From: Carposina sasakii
Lineage: Eukaryota > Arthropoda > Insecta > Lepidoptera > Carposinidae
DNA length: 64,000 nucleotides
Reading direction: 5' to 3'
Assembly (NCBI GenBank): GCA_014607495.2
Contig: CP053161.1
Span: 2,914,001 to 2,978,000 of the forward strand
A program made the position numbers and the translations under genes. Positions 24,193 to 36,800 of the stretch are shown piece by piece (the stretch's first letter is position 1; each line of letters opens with the position of its first letter). The notes below the pieces were generated by a model that saw nothing but the letters and a program-made list of their open reading frames with translations, did no database searches and was not told the origin of the DNA.

Positions 24193-25974
24193 AACCGCAA
24201 ATACATTAACCTATCAAGTATTGTACATAAATGCAGAAACAGGGCTTATTTGGTTAAGGATTGGGCCACATAAGAAAGCATATAGAAACTGACATTTATC
24301 TGTAAGCTTAGTTAATTAAATATTTGTCTGGTTTGCATTACTCGTAATTAGTGACTCTGCCCGGAGTACATTACACTTACACTACACTAACGTTACTTAC
24401 GCTAACACACATTTGGTTACTCTTACTTATTCACTATGATTAGTACAGACAACACAACGATCAGCTCGTTAAGGCTCCTACACACTATGCTGGAGGCATG
24501 GGTTGCCAACTTTGCCCACTTGCCTGCAAGCATTGTATAAAGGCATGACTTTGATGAACAACCTTTGTCACCGGCATAGTATGTATGAGTTATACTTATT
24601 TATATCAACTCCTACTGTATTATTAAACCATTTATTACAAACATCGAGAACTTTAAAATGTATATTTAAATATTACTCTGTATAAAAATTTGATAATTCA
24701 ATTTTGAAGAAACCTTCAATATACCAGGTTCTGAAAGTTTACAAAAGATGTTTCATTGACCTTTAGTTTTTATTCATAAAACTTGTAATTATAAGTGCAC
24801 GTGGATAAAATTCATAGTTTTTTTTTATAGCTATAATAAATAAATGGTTGTGTCTCAAAGTTATAGTTCAATCCACAAGATGCCAATGTCTTTTTGAATT
24901 TAAAATCAGTCTTTTGGAATTATGCCTCATTGGAAATGATAACAGGAACAATTTTTAAATGCAATCAGTTGCACGTGGCAAGCACAAACCTCTCGATAGA
25001 AAGGTCCGTGCTTACCCTACAGGTGGGAAATTAATCAATACTCTGATCATCTATTTGATTCTCACATTAAATTCTTTTTGTTTATGCTCATTGAATAGTA
25101 TCAATCCATCAATTTATATTGTCTTAATATGATTGATTACGTACTAATATAATTAAACAAACACTTGTGAAGGATTCATAAAGAAGGAGGGACTTAGTTT
25201 ATATTCTACTCTATGAATTGGACACTTTCAATAATGCCCAGACTATGGCCAATCATTTCTTTAATTCATAGCTAAAAGCTGAATGTTCCTGCAGTAAAAA
25301 CTGGACAATTGGTACTAATCTTTCATGAAATATACAAGTCTCAGTACCTGTCGATAAATATTGTATATCGTAATACAATTTTATAATAACAAATAGCAGC
25401 TTTATCTCTATCTCACGGTTTAAAAAATAATCGTGTCTTTTCCAAATATGTATGCAATATTTATCGTCAGGTAGTGTACTCGAATTATTCAAAATATAGT
25501 CGTGATATTCAATATCTGAGTCTATTAAGGACCAGTGTGTGTAATAAGGGCCATGTCGTTGAAATTACATTTCTATTGGGTATCATTTATGACACTGGGC
25601 GCATTCCCACTACATACGATATTATTTATTTATTGATTATATTTCATTTTGTTGTTTGCATTTATTTGTGTGCTAGACATTTCCGCTGACACGAAAACCT
25701 ATATAGCTAACGCAAAAAAAGTAGACTACAGTTAATTGTCATTATTATCTTATATGTGAATAACTCATTAAATGTGCAGATACAATCAGCACAAAACAGT
25801 TATGTGAAAAGCTATAAATATAAAGAATCTGCAACAAAATTTTAGACTCGAAATCGTGATATTATAAGATTGTATGAACATTCCTGTGTTGTTCAGGAAT
25901 TTTTCCATATACTGGGAAAAAATAATAATTTTCGAGTCTTAACCTCTTTTGTTACGCCCTGCACAAGCCACGAT
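24193..25974. other. Intergenic, no gene seen
   Basis: AT-rich, only short frames. The stretch 25840-25962 is a fragment of the mariner-type fold-back family (compare 44580-44700). Confidence 0.45.
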
Positions 25975-26573
25975 CACTGGCGGCTCGTCCTAAGGAGCGC
26001 TGGTGCAGTGCACTCCCAACCACGAAGATTACATAGGCAATCTATATTTCTCTATAAGATAAATCTTTATTAAAAAAATAGTAAATTAAGATGTCACATA
26101 TAAAAATTGTCCTGTATGTAATAATTGTATTTATAATTATCATTCAATTCTCAAGTAAGTTGTAATCTTATGTATCGAGTGGAGCGCTAGCAACCGCGCT
26201 CCAATGAAACGAATTTTGGTATAATTCCTAGTACTGTATTCAATGAGTGCGAAAGAGACATATCGACATAGGCCGGCGCGTGAAACAGGAGATTTCGTAT
26301 GAAAAATTAGCCTTATCTGGAGCGCCGCTCACATTAATTCGTAGTGTGCGTATGCGGCCACTAGATGTCGCTTAGTCCGAGTTAGAACGCGATATGGTTG
26401 TCTTTAATGTGTTTTATTAGGTCATCTGAATTTCAATAAGAGTGAAGTTGCACTTGCATCGTCTCGTTTTCACTCGATAAGGGAGTGAACACGCGCGGCG
26501 TTTCCAAGCTGTAATTTTGCATGCGTATTTAAAAAAAGTGAATACCCATCTAAAAATTCAGGAGCCGCCAGTG
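25975..26573. mobile_element. Complete hAT-type MITE, 599 bp, with 8-bp target duplication
   Basis: The termini CACTGGCGGCTC and GAGCCGCCAGTG are perfect 12-bp inverted repeats. They are flanked by the direct 8-bp duplication GCCACGAT (25967-25974 and 26574-26581). An 8-bp duplication fits the hAT superfamily. There is no transposase. A truncated copy begins at 61760. The element lies 85 bp beyond the tetraspanin stop codon, on the downstream side of that minus-strand gene. It contains an AATAAA in the gene's sense (26413-26418). Confidence 0.9.
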
Positions 26574-26657
26574 GCCACGATACTACCCACGTAATACTAA
26601 TTTCAACGACATCAAGCTAACAATTTACCTTCCACACCGGTCGCGCAGCCTCACCGT

Positions 26658-29600
26658 CTACGCCTTATAGTGCCGGTCGGGTCGTTGGGCCAGCGCGAGC
26701 GCCAACGCCAGCGCGGCGGCCAGCGCGTGTGCGGCCAACAGTCCTGCGCCGACTAGCAAGGGCGCGCGGGCCCCTTCGGCCAACGCGGCCAACGCGCGCC
26801 CCGCGCAGCCCGGCGCGTGCAGCCCGGCGCCTTGCGACCCCGGCGTGAGCAGGCGCGCCGTGTCGCACTCGTCCGACTCCTCCAGCTGGAAGGGGAGCCT
26901 GTATGACTACCGTGCGTGTGAGATTCAGAGTGTTAACTGTATAAGTGAACTAGCGGCCGCCCGTGACTTCGTCCGCCGCGTGAGAGACACAACCATGGTG
27001 CGAAGCCGGGCCGGATCCCTAGTTACACATATAAACCTCACTTTTGAATCAAAACTGCAACAAAATCCGTTTTAAAGATCTAAGCGTACATAAGGACAGA
27101 CGGCAGGAAGCGACTTTGTTTTATAGTACCATAGAGGAATAAGATGTCATAGAGTGCTAATGTCATACTAACAGTTTCGATGCACCATTAGACTTTTCGG
27201 TGCCTCACAATTCCAGTCCTTGACACTTAGATTCTATTAGTGTAATGTATAGTAATGTACTACATTAGTAATGTATTGTAACGTATAGTAATGCAATCTA
27301 AGTGTCAAGGATTGGAATTGTGAGGCACCTAAAAGTCTAATGGTGCATCGAAACTGTTAGTATGACATTAGCACTCTATGTCTACATCTTATTCCTCTAT
27401 GATAGTACTGATATGCCAGGATATCCATTTAAAACTGTCTTCTTCCCCCAAACTCTTCTTTCTTAAGCACGAGTGTCTACATACCTTGCAGCAACTCTTC
27501 GGCACATAGAACCGCGCCGGCTCTGCCGACACCGACAGGTCCAGCGCGGCGGGGCGGGGCTCGAGGCGGCGGGGGCGGCGGGGCGGAGCGCGAGCGCCCA
27601 CGCGGACTGCGCCCAGTCGCCCGCGCCGTCCGAGCCGCAACACTGCAGCTGTGGGGGTGAGGGGCGTTAAATATGAGTGTCGAGTTACTCGTCACTTTTC
27701 TGAGTTTTAGTTCGGCATAGTGAGATTTGGTTTGTAGGAACCGCTATCCGATGCTATAACGCCGCAAGAAGATTTACCTAGCAGCAAATACTATCGGATA
27801 AAGTTTTCGTAGTCTGTCCCCCCCCGCACTCACCCCTCGCTGCAAGGCGTCCACGACCTGCGTCTGTGCGGGCTGCGCGCCGTACTCCAGCGCGATGGAC
27901 GAGCGCAGGCGCGCCGCCAGCATTCCGCGCAGCGCGCCCGCGTGCGCCGCGCCCCACCACGCCGCCGCACCCTAGACGGTCACAGATCAGCTATTACCGA
28001 CGATTTTCATACCCCTTTAAAGCTATCTAAAATAATGGGTTTGTAAAAACTTCTCGTACAATTATCCTTACGAAATTTTAAAAATGTCACTCAGCCAACT
28101 ATTTGACTACAACTAAGAGTTGCACTTATAAATGACTACAAACTAACCTCAGCGACCGCAGTGAGCGCGAGCAGCGCAAACGCAGCAGCCAGCAAGGACG
28201 CCGAGCCGGTGGCGGCGGCCGCCAGCGCGGCCAGCGCTGCCAGCGCTAGCGCCGCGCCCCACGCCGCCAGCGCCAGCAGCCCCGCACGCCCCGCACCGGC
28301 GCCCGCGCGCGTCTCCGCCGCCGCCCACGCGCACGCGCCGCACGCGCCCACGCCCACCGCCTGCGCGGGGGATGTTACACGTGTAGATCTAATCCTTATT
28401 TCCTTACTAATATTCTACTACTAATACTAATATGTAATAATAATAATATGTCTTCAGCCTTCTGCGGTCCACTGCTGGACGTAGGCCTCCTCCAATGCAC
28501 GCCACAAGGCTACTGCCACAGAGGGGTCTTGCCCATAGTCACCACGCTGGGCAGGCGGGTGGTGACCGCAGTTGTGACTTTTAGACTATGTTGTCTACAC
28601 GAGAGGCGCTGCTGCCCACTTCTCACATGAAGTGGTACAAACTCTACTCTGCCGGCACCACATGGCTATTACTAATACTAATATTATCAATGTGAAAATA
28701 ACTGTCTGTCCAGCTTTCACACTAAAACAACAGAACCGATTTAAATTAAATTTGGGCCAGAGACATTTTACATAGGATACTTTTTATCCATTCCATTCCA
28801 TTGAATAATATTATAACTATACAATGATGCTTTACAGACACTTTAGTTGACTGGCCAAGCCCCCGCAGTGTTACAAATAGACCAGCATCCGTATGATGAA
28901 TTTGGTGAGAGCGAGATGTCTCAGTTTTAAATGTCAAACTCACAGAGCTATTAATAACTAGATAAACGTAAAGTGTATGTACTTTACATGTAAAAATAGA
29001 CTTAAGAATTAGAATAGACACTCATTCTCAAGCCAAGACTGAGTGAATTAGGGCTGATAGAAGTGGTTTGCAATCCCTTTTTACACACCAAGAAGAAACA
29101 CTTGCCATGTCTAGTTATTAATTAGCTCTGTGGATTTGGCGTTTAAAAGTGAGACATCTCGCTATCACCAAATTCATCATATGCGTGCTTATGTTCAGGG
29201 GATTTATACAAGGCATTTTCTATGATGGCATGGTACTACCTATAGTCCCCTAGTACACTCCACAGAAGGTTGTTACTTGCTATTCAATGTAACTAGTTAA
29301 TGTACATGCGTTTTAGCATAAATGCTAAAACGCCACCAGGCCTGGTGGTGCTTTAGCGTTTTTGCCTTTCCAATGTAGATATAATCATGTACAGTGTGAA
29401 GTTATGAAGTTTAATATAGAGAATACTCATTACCTTTTCTCATAAACTTATTGTTTTCGTTTTAATACAAACAAAACAAATAAGCAATTATTGCATTGAT
29501 AACATATAAAGGCATACATACCTCCATGAAGGCATACATATTCTTATGTCTAATGTTATCCTCCAATATATTCTTTACAAAACCCTCACTAAGTCAACAT

Positions 29601-30039
29601 AAAAGTATTAAATCTGGTTTATGTCAAACAGAGATAGTAATTAACGCGTTTTTATAGCCACATCTGCCCAGGCAAAGGTAGTAAACAAACTTGTAGCACA
29701 GATAAACTATCTATACCTACATTACCTACACTACCTTGTGCAGTCTAGTATACTAGTTCATTACCTAACTAGTTAAGGTATTTGTTAGTTACTTTACATG
29801 TAATAAAAATTCATTGTTTCTAAACTAAAGTATTCAAGCCACAAGCGGAAATTAAGGCTGAAATAAATGTCTAAAGTTAGAATCATCTAACATAGATTTT
29901 AAGAACCAACTAGTACACTGATACTACTGTAGTCTAAATAGTGTAGAGGTGTTTTATTTGAATGATCACTCACCAGAAGCACTAAACTGAACAATATCAG
30001 CATACATTTCATCAACGAATAGCATCGTGACATGCCCAT
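26658..30039 (-). CDS. Tetraspanin (five coding exons, minus strand)
   Basis: Tetraspanins are four-pass membrane proteins that organise surface microdomains. Coding exons are 30039-29974, 28360-28148, 27971-27834, 27648-27485 and 26885-26658, with GT-AG introns. Exon 1 (22 residues) gives the cytoplasmic MGMSRCYSLMKCML and the start of TM1. Exon 2 finishes TM1 and encodes TM2 and TM3 (LLAAAFALLALTAVAE). Exon 3 is the start of the large extracellular loop. Exon 4 carries the family hallmark CCG (LQCCGSDGAGDW) and the later PKSCCK. Exon 5 has the GC pair (APGCAGRAL), TM4 and the tail QRPDRHYKA. Length is about 268 residues, normal for the family. Exon 4 is 164 nt, so the CCG half and the SCCK half lie in different frames. 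All other junctions are phase 0, so one indel in the GC-rich middle of exon 4 is indicated. I cannot assign a specific orthologue. Exons are far richer in GC than the introns. Confidence 0.88.
27125..27408. mobile_element. Fold-back MITE in tetraspanin intron 4
   Basis: Two arms of roughly 110 bp are inverted copies (outer part 'ccatagaggaataagat' and its reverse). The centre is an AT-rich run with repeated 'gtaatgta'. It lies between coding exons 4 and 5 of the tetraspanin gene. No coding capacity. Confidence 0.8.
28453..28665 (+). mobile_element. Moth LINE-tail repeat in tetraspanin intron 1
   Basis: This is the most complete copy of a repeat found also at 34750-34823 plus 35529-35610, 48241-48345 and, in reverse, 55480-55555. 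It starts 'gcggtccactgctggacgta' and includes 'catagtcaccacgctgggca'. Such sequence is widespread at the ends of lepidopteran non-LTR elements; I cannot name the clade with certainty. Confidence 0.6.
28884..29188. mobile_element. Fold-back repeat in tetraspanin intron 1
   Basis: The left arm (about 28884-28960) and right arm (about 29110-29188) are inverted copies with terminal 'tgatgaatttggtgag'. The left arm and centre recur in direct orientation at 33533-33728 in NCAPH2 intron 3. This marks a mobile fold-back family. Confidence 0.7.
29306..29363. repeat. Cluster of perfect palindromes
   Basis: CGTTTTAGCATAAATGCTAAAACG has 10-bp perfect arms and is followed by the perfect palindrome CCACCAGGCCTGGTGG. 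A third partial arm, 'gctttagcg', follows. The cluster lies in tetraspanin intron 1. Function unknown. Confidence 0.8.
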
Positions 30040-30810
30040 GACTATCGATGAAAAATTTTGTTATATCTTCTGTGAAGTTGTTGGTTCCTTTTCGGACTTA
30101 AGAAATCTTTTTTTTACTTGTACAAGTGAAAATTATACCACCGATTAGCACTTAAACATTAAAATATTTTTGTATTTTATTTACTTTCACAAAGCGCGAA
30201 TACGATACGCAATCTCATAAAACTATTTTCTACTAATAGTAGACGCTTGGATTTCTCGCGCGAGGCTATAGCTGTCTTTGTCTTACTGATTTAGAAACTG
30301 TATACCTATCCTGCTGTCGGAGGCAAATTTCTACCAAAACCATTTTTTATTTTTAACTAGTAATTTTTTTCTGCATAGACATGGTAAACCAACGCGCGCA
30401 TGGAGCTTCTCAACAGCGATTCTGCACGAGGAGCCAGCGAACATGTCAGCGAACGAACACACAGCTCGTTCGCAAACAAGAATGTCTCCCACAAAAACAT
30501 AAATAAATGGCCACCGTTGTGATTACGTTCTTCCTTTCTGTGAGATTTTATGTTTATAAAATGGACGCCGAGTTTAGAGATAATCAAAGGTACCAGTAAA
30601 AGCACGCTTTAACACTTTATTCACATTAATTGGGGGTAATTTCGCAATATAAGTTTGCAAAATCAAAACGGGGTCGTTGACAGAAAGTTTCGCGCCACTG
30701 CTAGTTTTCGTGAATGTTTCACGGTGGCGGCGTCGCTTCAGTAATGTTATCGCTAAAGGCACGCTATTTTCAGGGAGGAAAAATTATCCCGTCGAGAAAA
30801 ACGCTGGAGC
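30040..30810. promoter_or_regulatory. Divergent promoter region between tetraspanin and NCAPH2
   Basis: The two start codons face away from each other across about 770 bp. The interval must hold the 5' UTRs and core promoters of both genes. It contains no repeat found elsewhere in the window and no supported coding frame. Small minus-strand frames (30357-30762) have no domain. A shared bidirectional promoter is an inference from the spacing. Confidence 0.55.
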
Positions 30811-33800
30811 ATGAATTCACAAAGGTTGGAGGAAATTGTGGCGGAGCTGATGAAGCCCATCAGCGACATCCGCCGCAGCTTCGACACGGACCTCAGCGCG
30901 GTGAGTCCCGAGGGCCCGCAGCCAGGCTTCCAGGATACACAGGACCTGCCAGGCCTTGTCCTATACAACTACCTGTGCAAACAGTTCTACTCTACATAAA
31001 CAACATTGGATTTATATATACATGAGAAATTATAAACAACTTTATATTATGAGGTGCTAATAGTGCAAGTGTTATGTCCTAAACTGCAAGTCTGTAGTAT
31101 TTTGCATTATTGTTTGGAATGAAAAAAACTATATTGTTGTATGACATCAACTCAACTGTCTACCTATTTGGTTCAAGGTAACATATTGTTTGTGCTGAAA
31201 TTGTAGACAAATATTCCTGTTTTGGTGGCGATTCCATGAACTTCCTACCTCTACGAATATTTTAAATAAGGTAGAATGAACCATACCAATTTCTAATTTG
31301 ATGTCTTTGAAATTATTTTTAAAGATACTTTAAACGTGTAACACACATAAGCACACAAAGCATGTGATGTAACTCTATAGGAAAGGATCTTTTACATTGT
31401 GCATATGTTTCACAACACAACAACAAATGGTAAACTAAACAGTGAATTATTAACCTGATTATTACAAGAGTTTAAAAATTGTTTAAGCTAAATGTGCCCT
31501 AAATTTGGCAGATATGCCATACATTTTGCTGTGAAATGTCATATCTAAATCAAGTCTAACTGTAGGCCCTTTTTTGTAATAACACTGTCAATATCCTACA
31601 CAAGGCCCCTTACAATTGTAGTCGTCATCAACTACGTTTGGTGTTTAATAGATTAACTTTGTCTCGATTTTCAAGTTGGAAGCTAGTAAATAAGGAAGAG
31701 AGAACACCCCTACATTAATTGATTAACTTTTACAGCATGCACAGAATGAGATGCAGCTGATGTATTTTAGTAAAGCCTTGCATCTCCATAGCCAAACCAT
31801 ATTTGTGGGACGATTGAAGACCTACCTACATGTTTCAAAGTAGCTGCACAGGTTTTAAGATTTCTTTTTTTACTAATGCTGGGCCTATATTGAAACTGAC
31901 ATTACAGTTTATTCTGCACAGGAAAATACGATTGTGGGAAGTTATTTTATTTATTTACCAAAGTCCACAGCACTTTGACATATTTAAACTTATTTATCCA
32001 TTGTCATTTGTATGTTACTTTTTATATTTTGTAATTGTGTGGGTCCTCCTTTATGATCCTGCAGTTCTGGGTACCCGCCCCCCCCCCCCCTTTCGGGAAC
32101 ACAGCGATGTGTATATTTATGTATGTATGCATGCATTTGAAATTCCTAGCATCACTGAATTAGGAAAAAAATCTAATTTGGTAACCGAACCTGTGCAGCC
32201 AGCAGCCAGTCTAATTCATGTAATTCTTTAATTTTTTCTGAAACATATGTTTGCTAAGTGTGGCTGAAGATATCTTACATGTCCCTACAGATTTAGCTAC
32301 CCCATTTTAGGAACATCATGTTATAATGGTGGAGACCTGTGGAGGCCCTCTGCCCCAGCTAGGGGAGACGGGAACATAAGTCATCTCATAATGAGTGAAT
32401 GTCCCCCAGTTGTTGGAGGAGTACCTGACGGAGGCGGGGCTGCACGCGCTGGAGGCGGACGAGGGGGACCCCCCGGGGGGCGGCGCGGGGGGCCTCCCCG
32501 TGCCCAACTTCGCGGAACTAGCATTGCTGCTGCAGCAGTCAGCTTGCATCTACTCGCGCAAGGTGGACTGTCTGTACCAACGAGTGCTGGATGTCAGCGA
32601 TGCGCTGCAGCAGGCACAGTTGTGAGTATCAAGCCATGATGATGTTTGAATATATTGTGTGCTTGTTGGATAGAGGGGACTATTGTATGTCAAGGATTTT
32701 GGGGGTTGTAGTAAAACTGGAATGCATTCGGAAAGTAGTCATTTATTTTGTGTAATAATGGTAGCATATACAGATTACATTTAACATCTATTTATAAGAG
32801 TTATAATATACCCAGTCATAATGCTTTCTCAACAGAAAGTGGATTTTATATCTGCTTGCACTAATAGATACCTAAGTGTTTCTGTTCACATATATAGACC
32901 CAGTTGTTTATTTATTTATTTTTATTTTACAACTTCAGGAAGACCAACAGACTATAATTGTAGACACATAAAGCCAATAACAGGTCCACACTTATAGAAG
33001 CATTGTAGTCAAGAATTTAAATAGCACACTATTATTCTGTTTATATAAAAAAAGCAAGACAGCATTCTTAATATCCCCACCTACATTAACCCAACCCCCC
33101 GCAGAGTAAACCCCGAGCCGGGCGAGTCGGAGTCCACGAGCGCCTCGCCCCGCAAGCGCGGGCGCGCGGCGTGCGCGGGGGGGTTCGAGGCGATAACCCC
33201 CTCGCGGGGGCGTGCGCGCCGCGCGACCCCCCCGCGCGCCCCCCGCCCGTGCTGCCGCGCGCGTGGCTGTCGCTAGCGCCGCGCGCGCCCGGCCCGTCCG
33301 ACCTGCCGCTGCGGGACCTGCAGGGGGAGCCCATCGGCCTGCTGCAGGACTTCCACGTCACGTGGCGGCTGCAGGTACGGCCGAAACATGCTCTTTTTGC
33401 TGATTTGAATTAATGATTTAAATGTTGAATGTAAAAATGTTGGAATAACATTTAAACTGACTAGCTATGAGGAGACGAGTGGAACATGAAAGTGCATGTA
33501 ATATGCTAGTACATCATTTTACACTTTACACCAGCACCCGTATGATGAATTTAGTGAGAGTGAGATGTCTCACTTTTAAACGTCAAACTAACAGAGCTAT
33601 TAATAACTAGATAAACTAAGTGTATATACTTTGCATGTAAAAATAGACTTAAGAATTAGAATAGACACTCGTTCTCAAGTCAGGACTGAGTGAATTAGGG
33701 CAGATAGAAGTGGTTTGCAATCCCTTTTCGTTCTAAAACCAGCCTTAGCCTATAGGTTACAGGCATCTTCTAGTATTATCTAAATTACTTGACATGATAT

Positions 33801-36800
33801 GGGTGGGGCATGCCATGCATGGCATACTTCCTACTGACTGCATACAAGCACACACACTCATTACCACAAATCACATATACATAGTCTGTTTCACAGACTA
33901 ATTTCTATGCTGATTTCAGAACTTAATTTTTTTCATGCTGTGTGTGACACCAACAGAACCAAAGGAACTGTATACGGCGAAACGCACTCTATTAATACTA
34001 TCCCCCTCCCTTAGGACGGGTTGCTAGTAGAAGAGCTAGCGAGCGAAGACAGCAGCCTCGTCGCCGGCGCACGGCCCGTGCCCCTGCTCGAACTGCAAGC
34101 CGCCATCGAGGCGGCGGCCGCGCCCCCCCCGCCCTCGCCGCCCCCTCCGCCGGCGACGCCCCCGCCGCCCTCGCCGCCCGCCTCGCCGCCGCCCGCCTGG
34201 TGCTCCACGCCGCTGCCCGCCGCGCCGCCGCCGCCGCCGCTCAAGCGGGAGCGGAAGCGGAAACTCGACGCCAACCCTGAAGCGGACGTTGGATGCATCA
34301 AGCTGAAAGTTAGCAAAGGTAAGTTGTCAACTCTCAACTATTCTTTATAGCGACCGCCCACGACTTCGTCCGCGTGAGGGGGCATTGCATCCGTACGAAA
34401 CCGGGGCGGGTCATACATAGCCAATAGCGTTCCTCTATAATAAATGTGCTATCTAACACTGAATATTTTTTAAATAAATTTTGTTCCTGCGATTAGCGTG
34501 TTCAAGAAAACAAACAAACTCTTCAGATTCACAATATTAGTATAGTAGATTAGATGGTACACAACACTACAGTAAATACAGAGATGTATACAAAAGAAAT
34601 GCATACAATGGTGTGCTTATCTCTGCAAGATGTTTCTTCCAACATACCAGATAACAAAGGACTTACTTGACTTATGTCCCTGTGGCCCCTATATGGGTCA
34701 GAGGACCTCCACAGATTTCCATAGTGGATCGGTAAGGCTAAGTTAAATCAGCTTATTGCAGTCCACTGCTAGATGTAGGCCTCTCCCAGAGCACGCCACA
34801 AGGCTATTGCCATAGGTTATGAGCAGTGGTCGGAGTAGGTATATTGAATTAAGGTCATTGACATCAAACGTATATGTTAATATGATACGCCTCCGAGTTT
34901 CCGGATTATTATGATAAAAATAAAATAAAAATACCGAAACTTCGAAATTATTACATGAAACTAGTTAAAAATGTATCAATACTCTCAACGCTATGCTGCT
35001 AGTTTTTGGAAACTCCGGTACATTCCGGAAAAAATGCATGTCCATGTTATGATATCATGACGCAAGTATGTAAAATCAATATACCTACTCCGACCACTGG
35101 TTATGAGATATTGTAATATTGCCGTTAATCTATCTATATCTATCTTCTTCTTCTTCTATACATATAATAAAAACGTAACAGATCACTGTCTGTACATGGA
35201 AGATATATATGAAAAATATTATAGGAGACCTTTATCAACGCAATAGTACCCAAAAGTATGTTTTTTGGGATTTTTGTCGGTTTGTGCGTTTGTGCACGCT
35301 AATCTCAGAAACTGCTGAACCCATTTCGATACAGTTTTCAGGAATATATTGTGACAGGTCCCACTTAACATATAGGCTACTTTTTATCCCGGGAAAATGT
35401 TTTATCCCGTATAATTTCGACATTTTCTTTTTTCTGTAGTCCACGCGGACGGAGTCGCGGGCGTCCATTATAACTATAATATATAGTTAAAATTTTCATG
35501 CAACCGGGTTTTTTTAATATATAAATGATGTTATTGCCCATAGTCACCACGATGGGCAGGCGGGTTTGGTGACCACTGTGGTTTTCGGACTATGTTGTCA
35601 ACCCCTTAATCGTTTCTTACGTTATCCACTGGCAAAATCGATTTTGGCGTAGTTAACATTAACAAAATAACGCTCGTTTTTATCAGTGCTATGACTAGGA
35701 TAGTTAGAACTAACATGGAAAACTAATCCTGATGATGCCACGGGTGTTGGCGAAACATATATGTCGATTAAAAATATTAATTGGTTTTCGGATTAGCAGC
35801 TATGTATTTATGGTTGCATGCTAGGTGCTTGGATCTTACTCGTACTTCTCGTTGCGACTGTAGTGTCTTGTGTTCGTGATCATGAGTCGGCAGGTCCGAG
35901 GGTCAGCGGAGGGTGTAGGGTCCGGTGGTGGGCGACTCAATGGAATAGTGACGCCTGATACAATTAAATAGGATAAGTTATTGATTAATAGGTATTAATT
36001 TGTCAGCAGACTTGTACCGTAACTGGAAGTAATAAAAACGCGAGTTTTTGTGCTAATTAGCATTAGGTACAATGCGCGTTTAAAATCTTATGCAAATTAA
36101 TAGATACGGAATGCTATTATCAGTGCTCGCGAGACGCTTTGTTATCTCTTAGCTAATAAAGTGCATTATTCTGATCCTATTATACAATAACAGGCTCGTA
36201 ATAGAACGAAATAAGTACATTTTCGATTATAAATATTACATTGGTACCCAAAACCAATGATAGTTACATTACAGGAAATGTTAGCGAGTTTATTTTTCTA
36301 AAAATGTTAGTAACTTTTTTTCTTGCAATAATATGCTGCTTAAATTATATACAGAGTTTATTGTTTATTAATTACTGCTCTATAATACAGGTGTTGTTAT
36401 TAATTTTCATAAATTATATCTGAGTATTGTGAAGTAATGGATTGCATTTTATAATAAAATTGCTTTAAGAAAACTGTGTCTGAGTAATTATTGAAGGAAA
36501 CCATGGCCTACTGAAACTTAACAATGAACTCTATGTTTTGTTCATTGAATTGGTATAAAATCTGACAATATTTATGCTAATATAAAATTTAGTTATAATG
36601 TTGTTGTTCATAAAGATTATTTGCACGGTCACTAGATGAATAAGTTACTACTGACTACTTAGCAAAGTCATGCCATAGCGAAAATTGAGTGTGTGTGTGT
36701 GCGCGGGATCAGGTGCGTCCACACTCTCATTTTTCGCTATCGCATTGCCTCGACTTTGCTATTGGAAATTAGGTAACCAGGGGGCCGTCCCGGCTTCACA

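Noticed and set aside
30357..30762. Two small minus-strand frames between tetraspanin and NCAPH2
   Set aside because: No domain or splice link; the interval is best explained as 5' UTR and promoter sequence.
31830..32231. 133-codon frame in NCAPH2 intron 1
   Set aside because: It crosses a C homopolymer and repeat-derived sequence and lies inside a well-supported intron.
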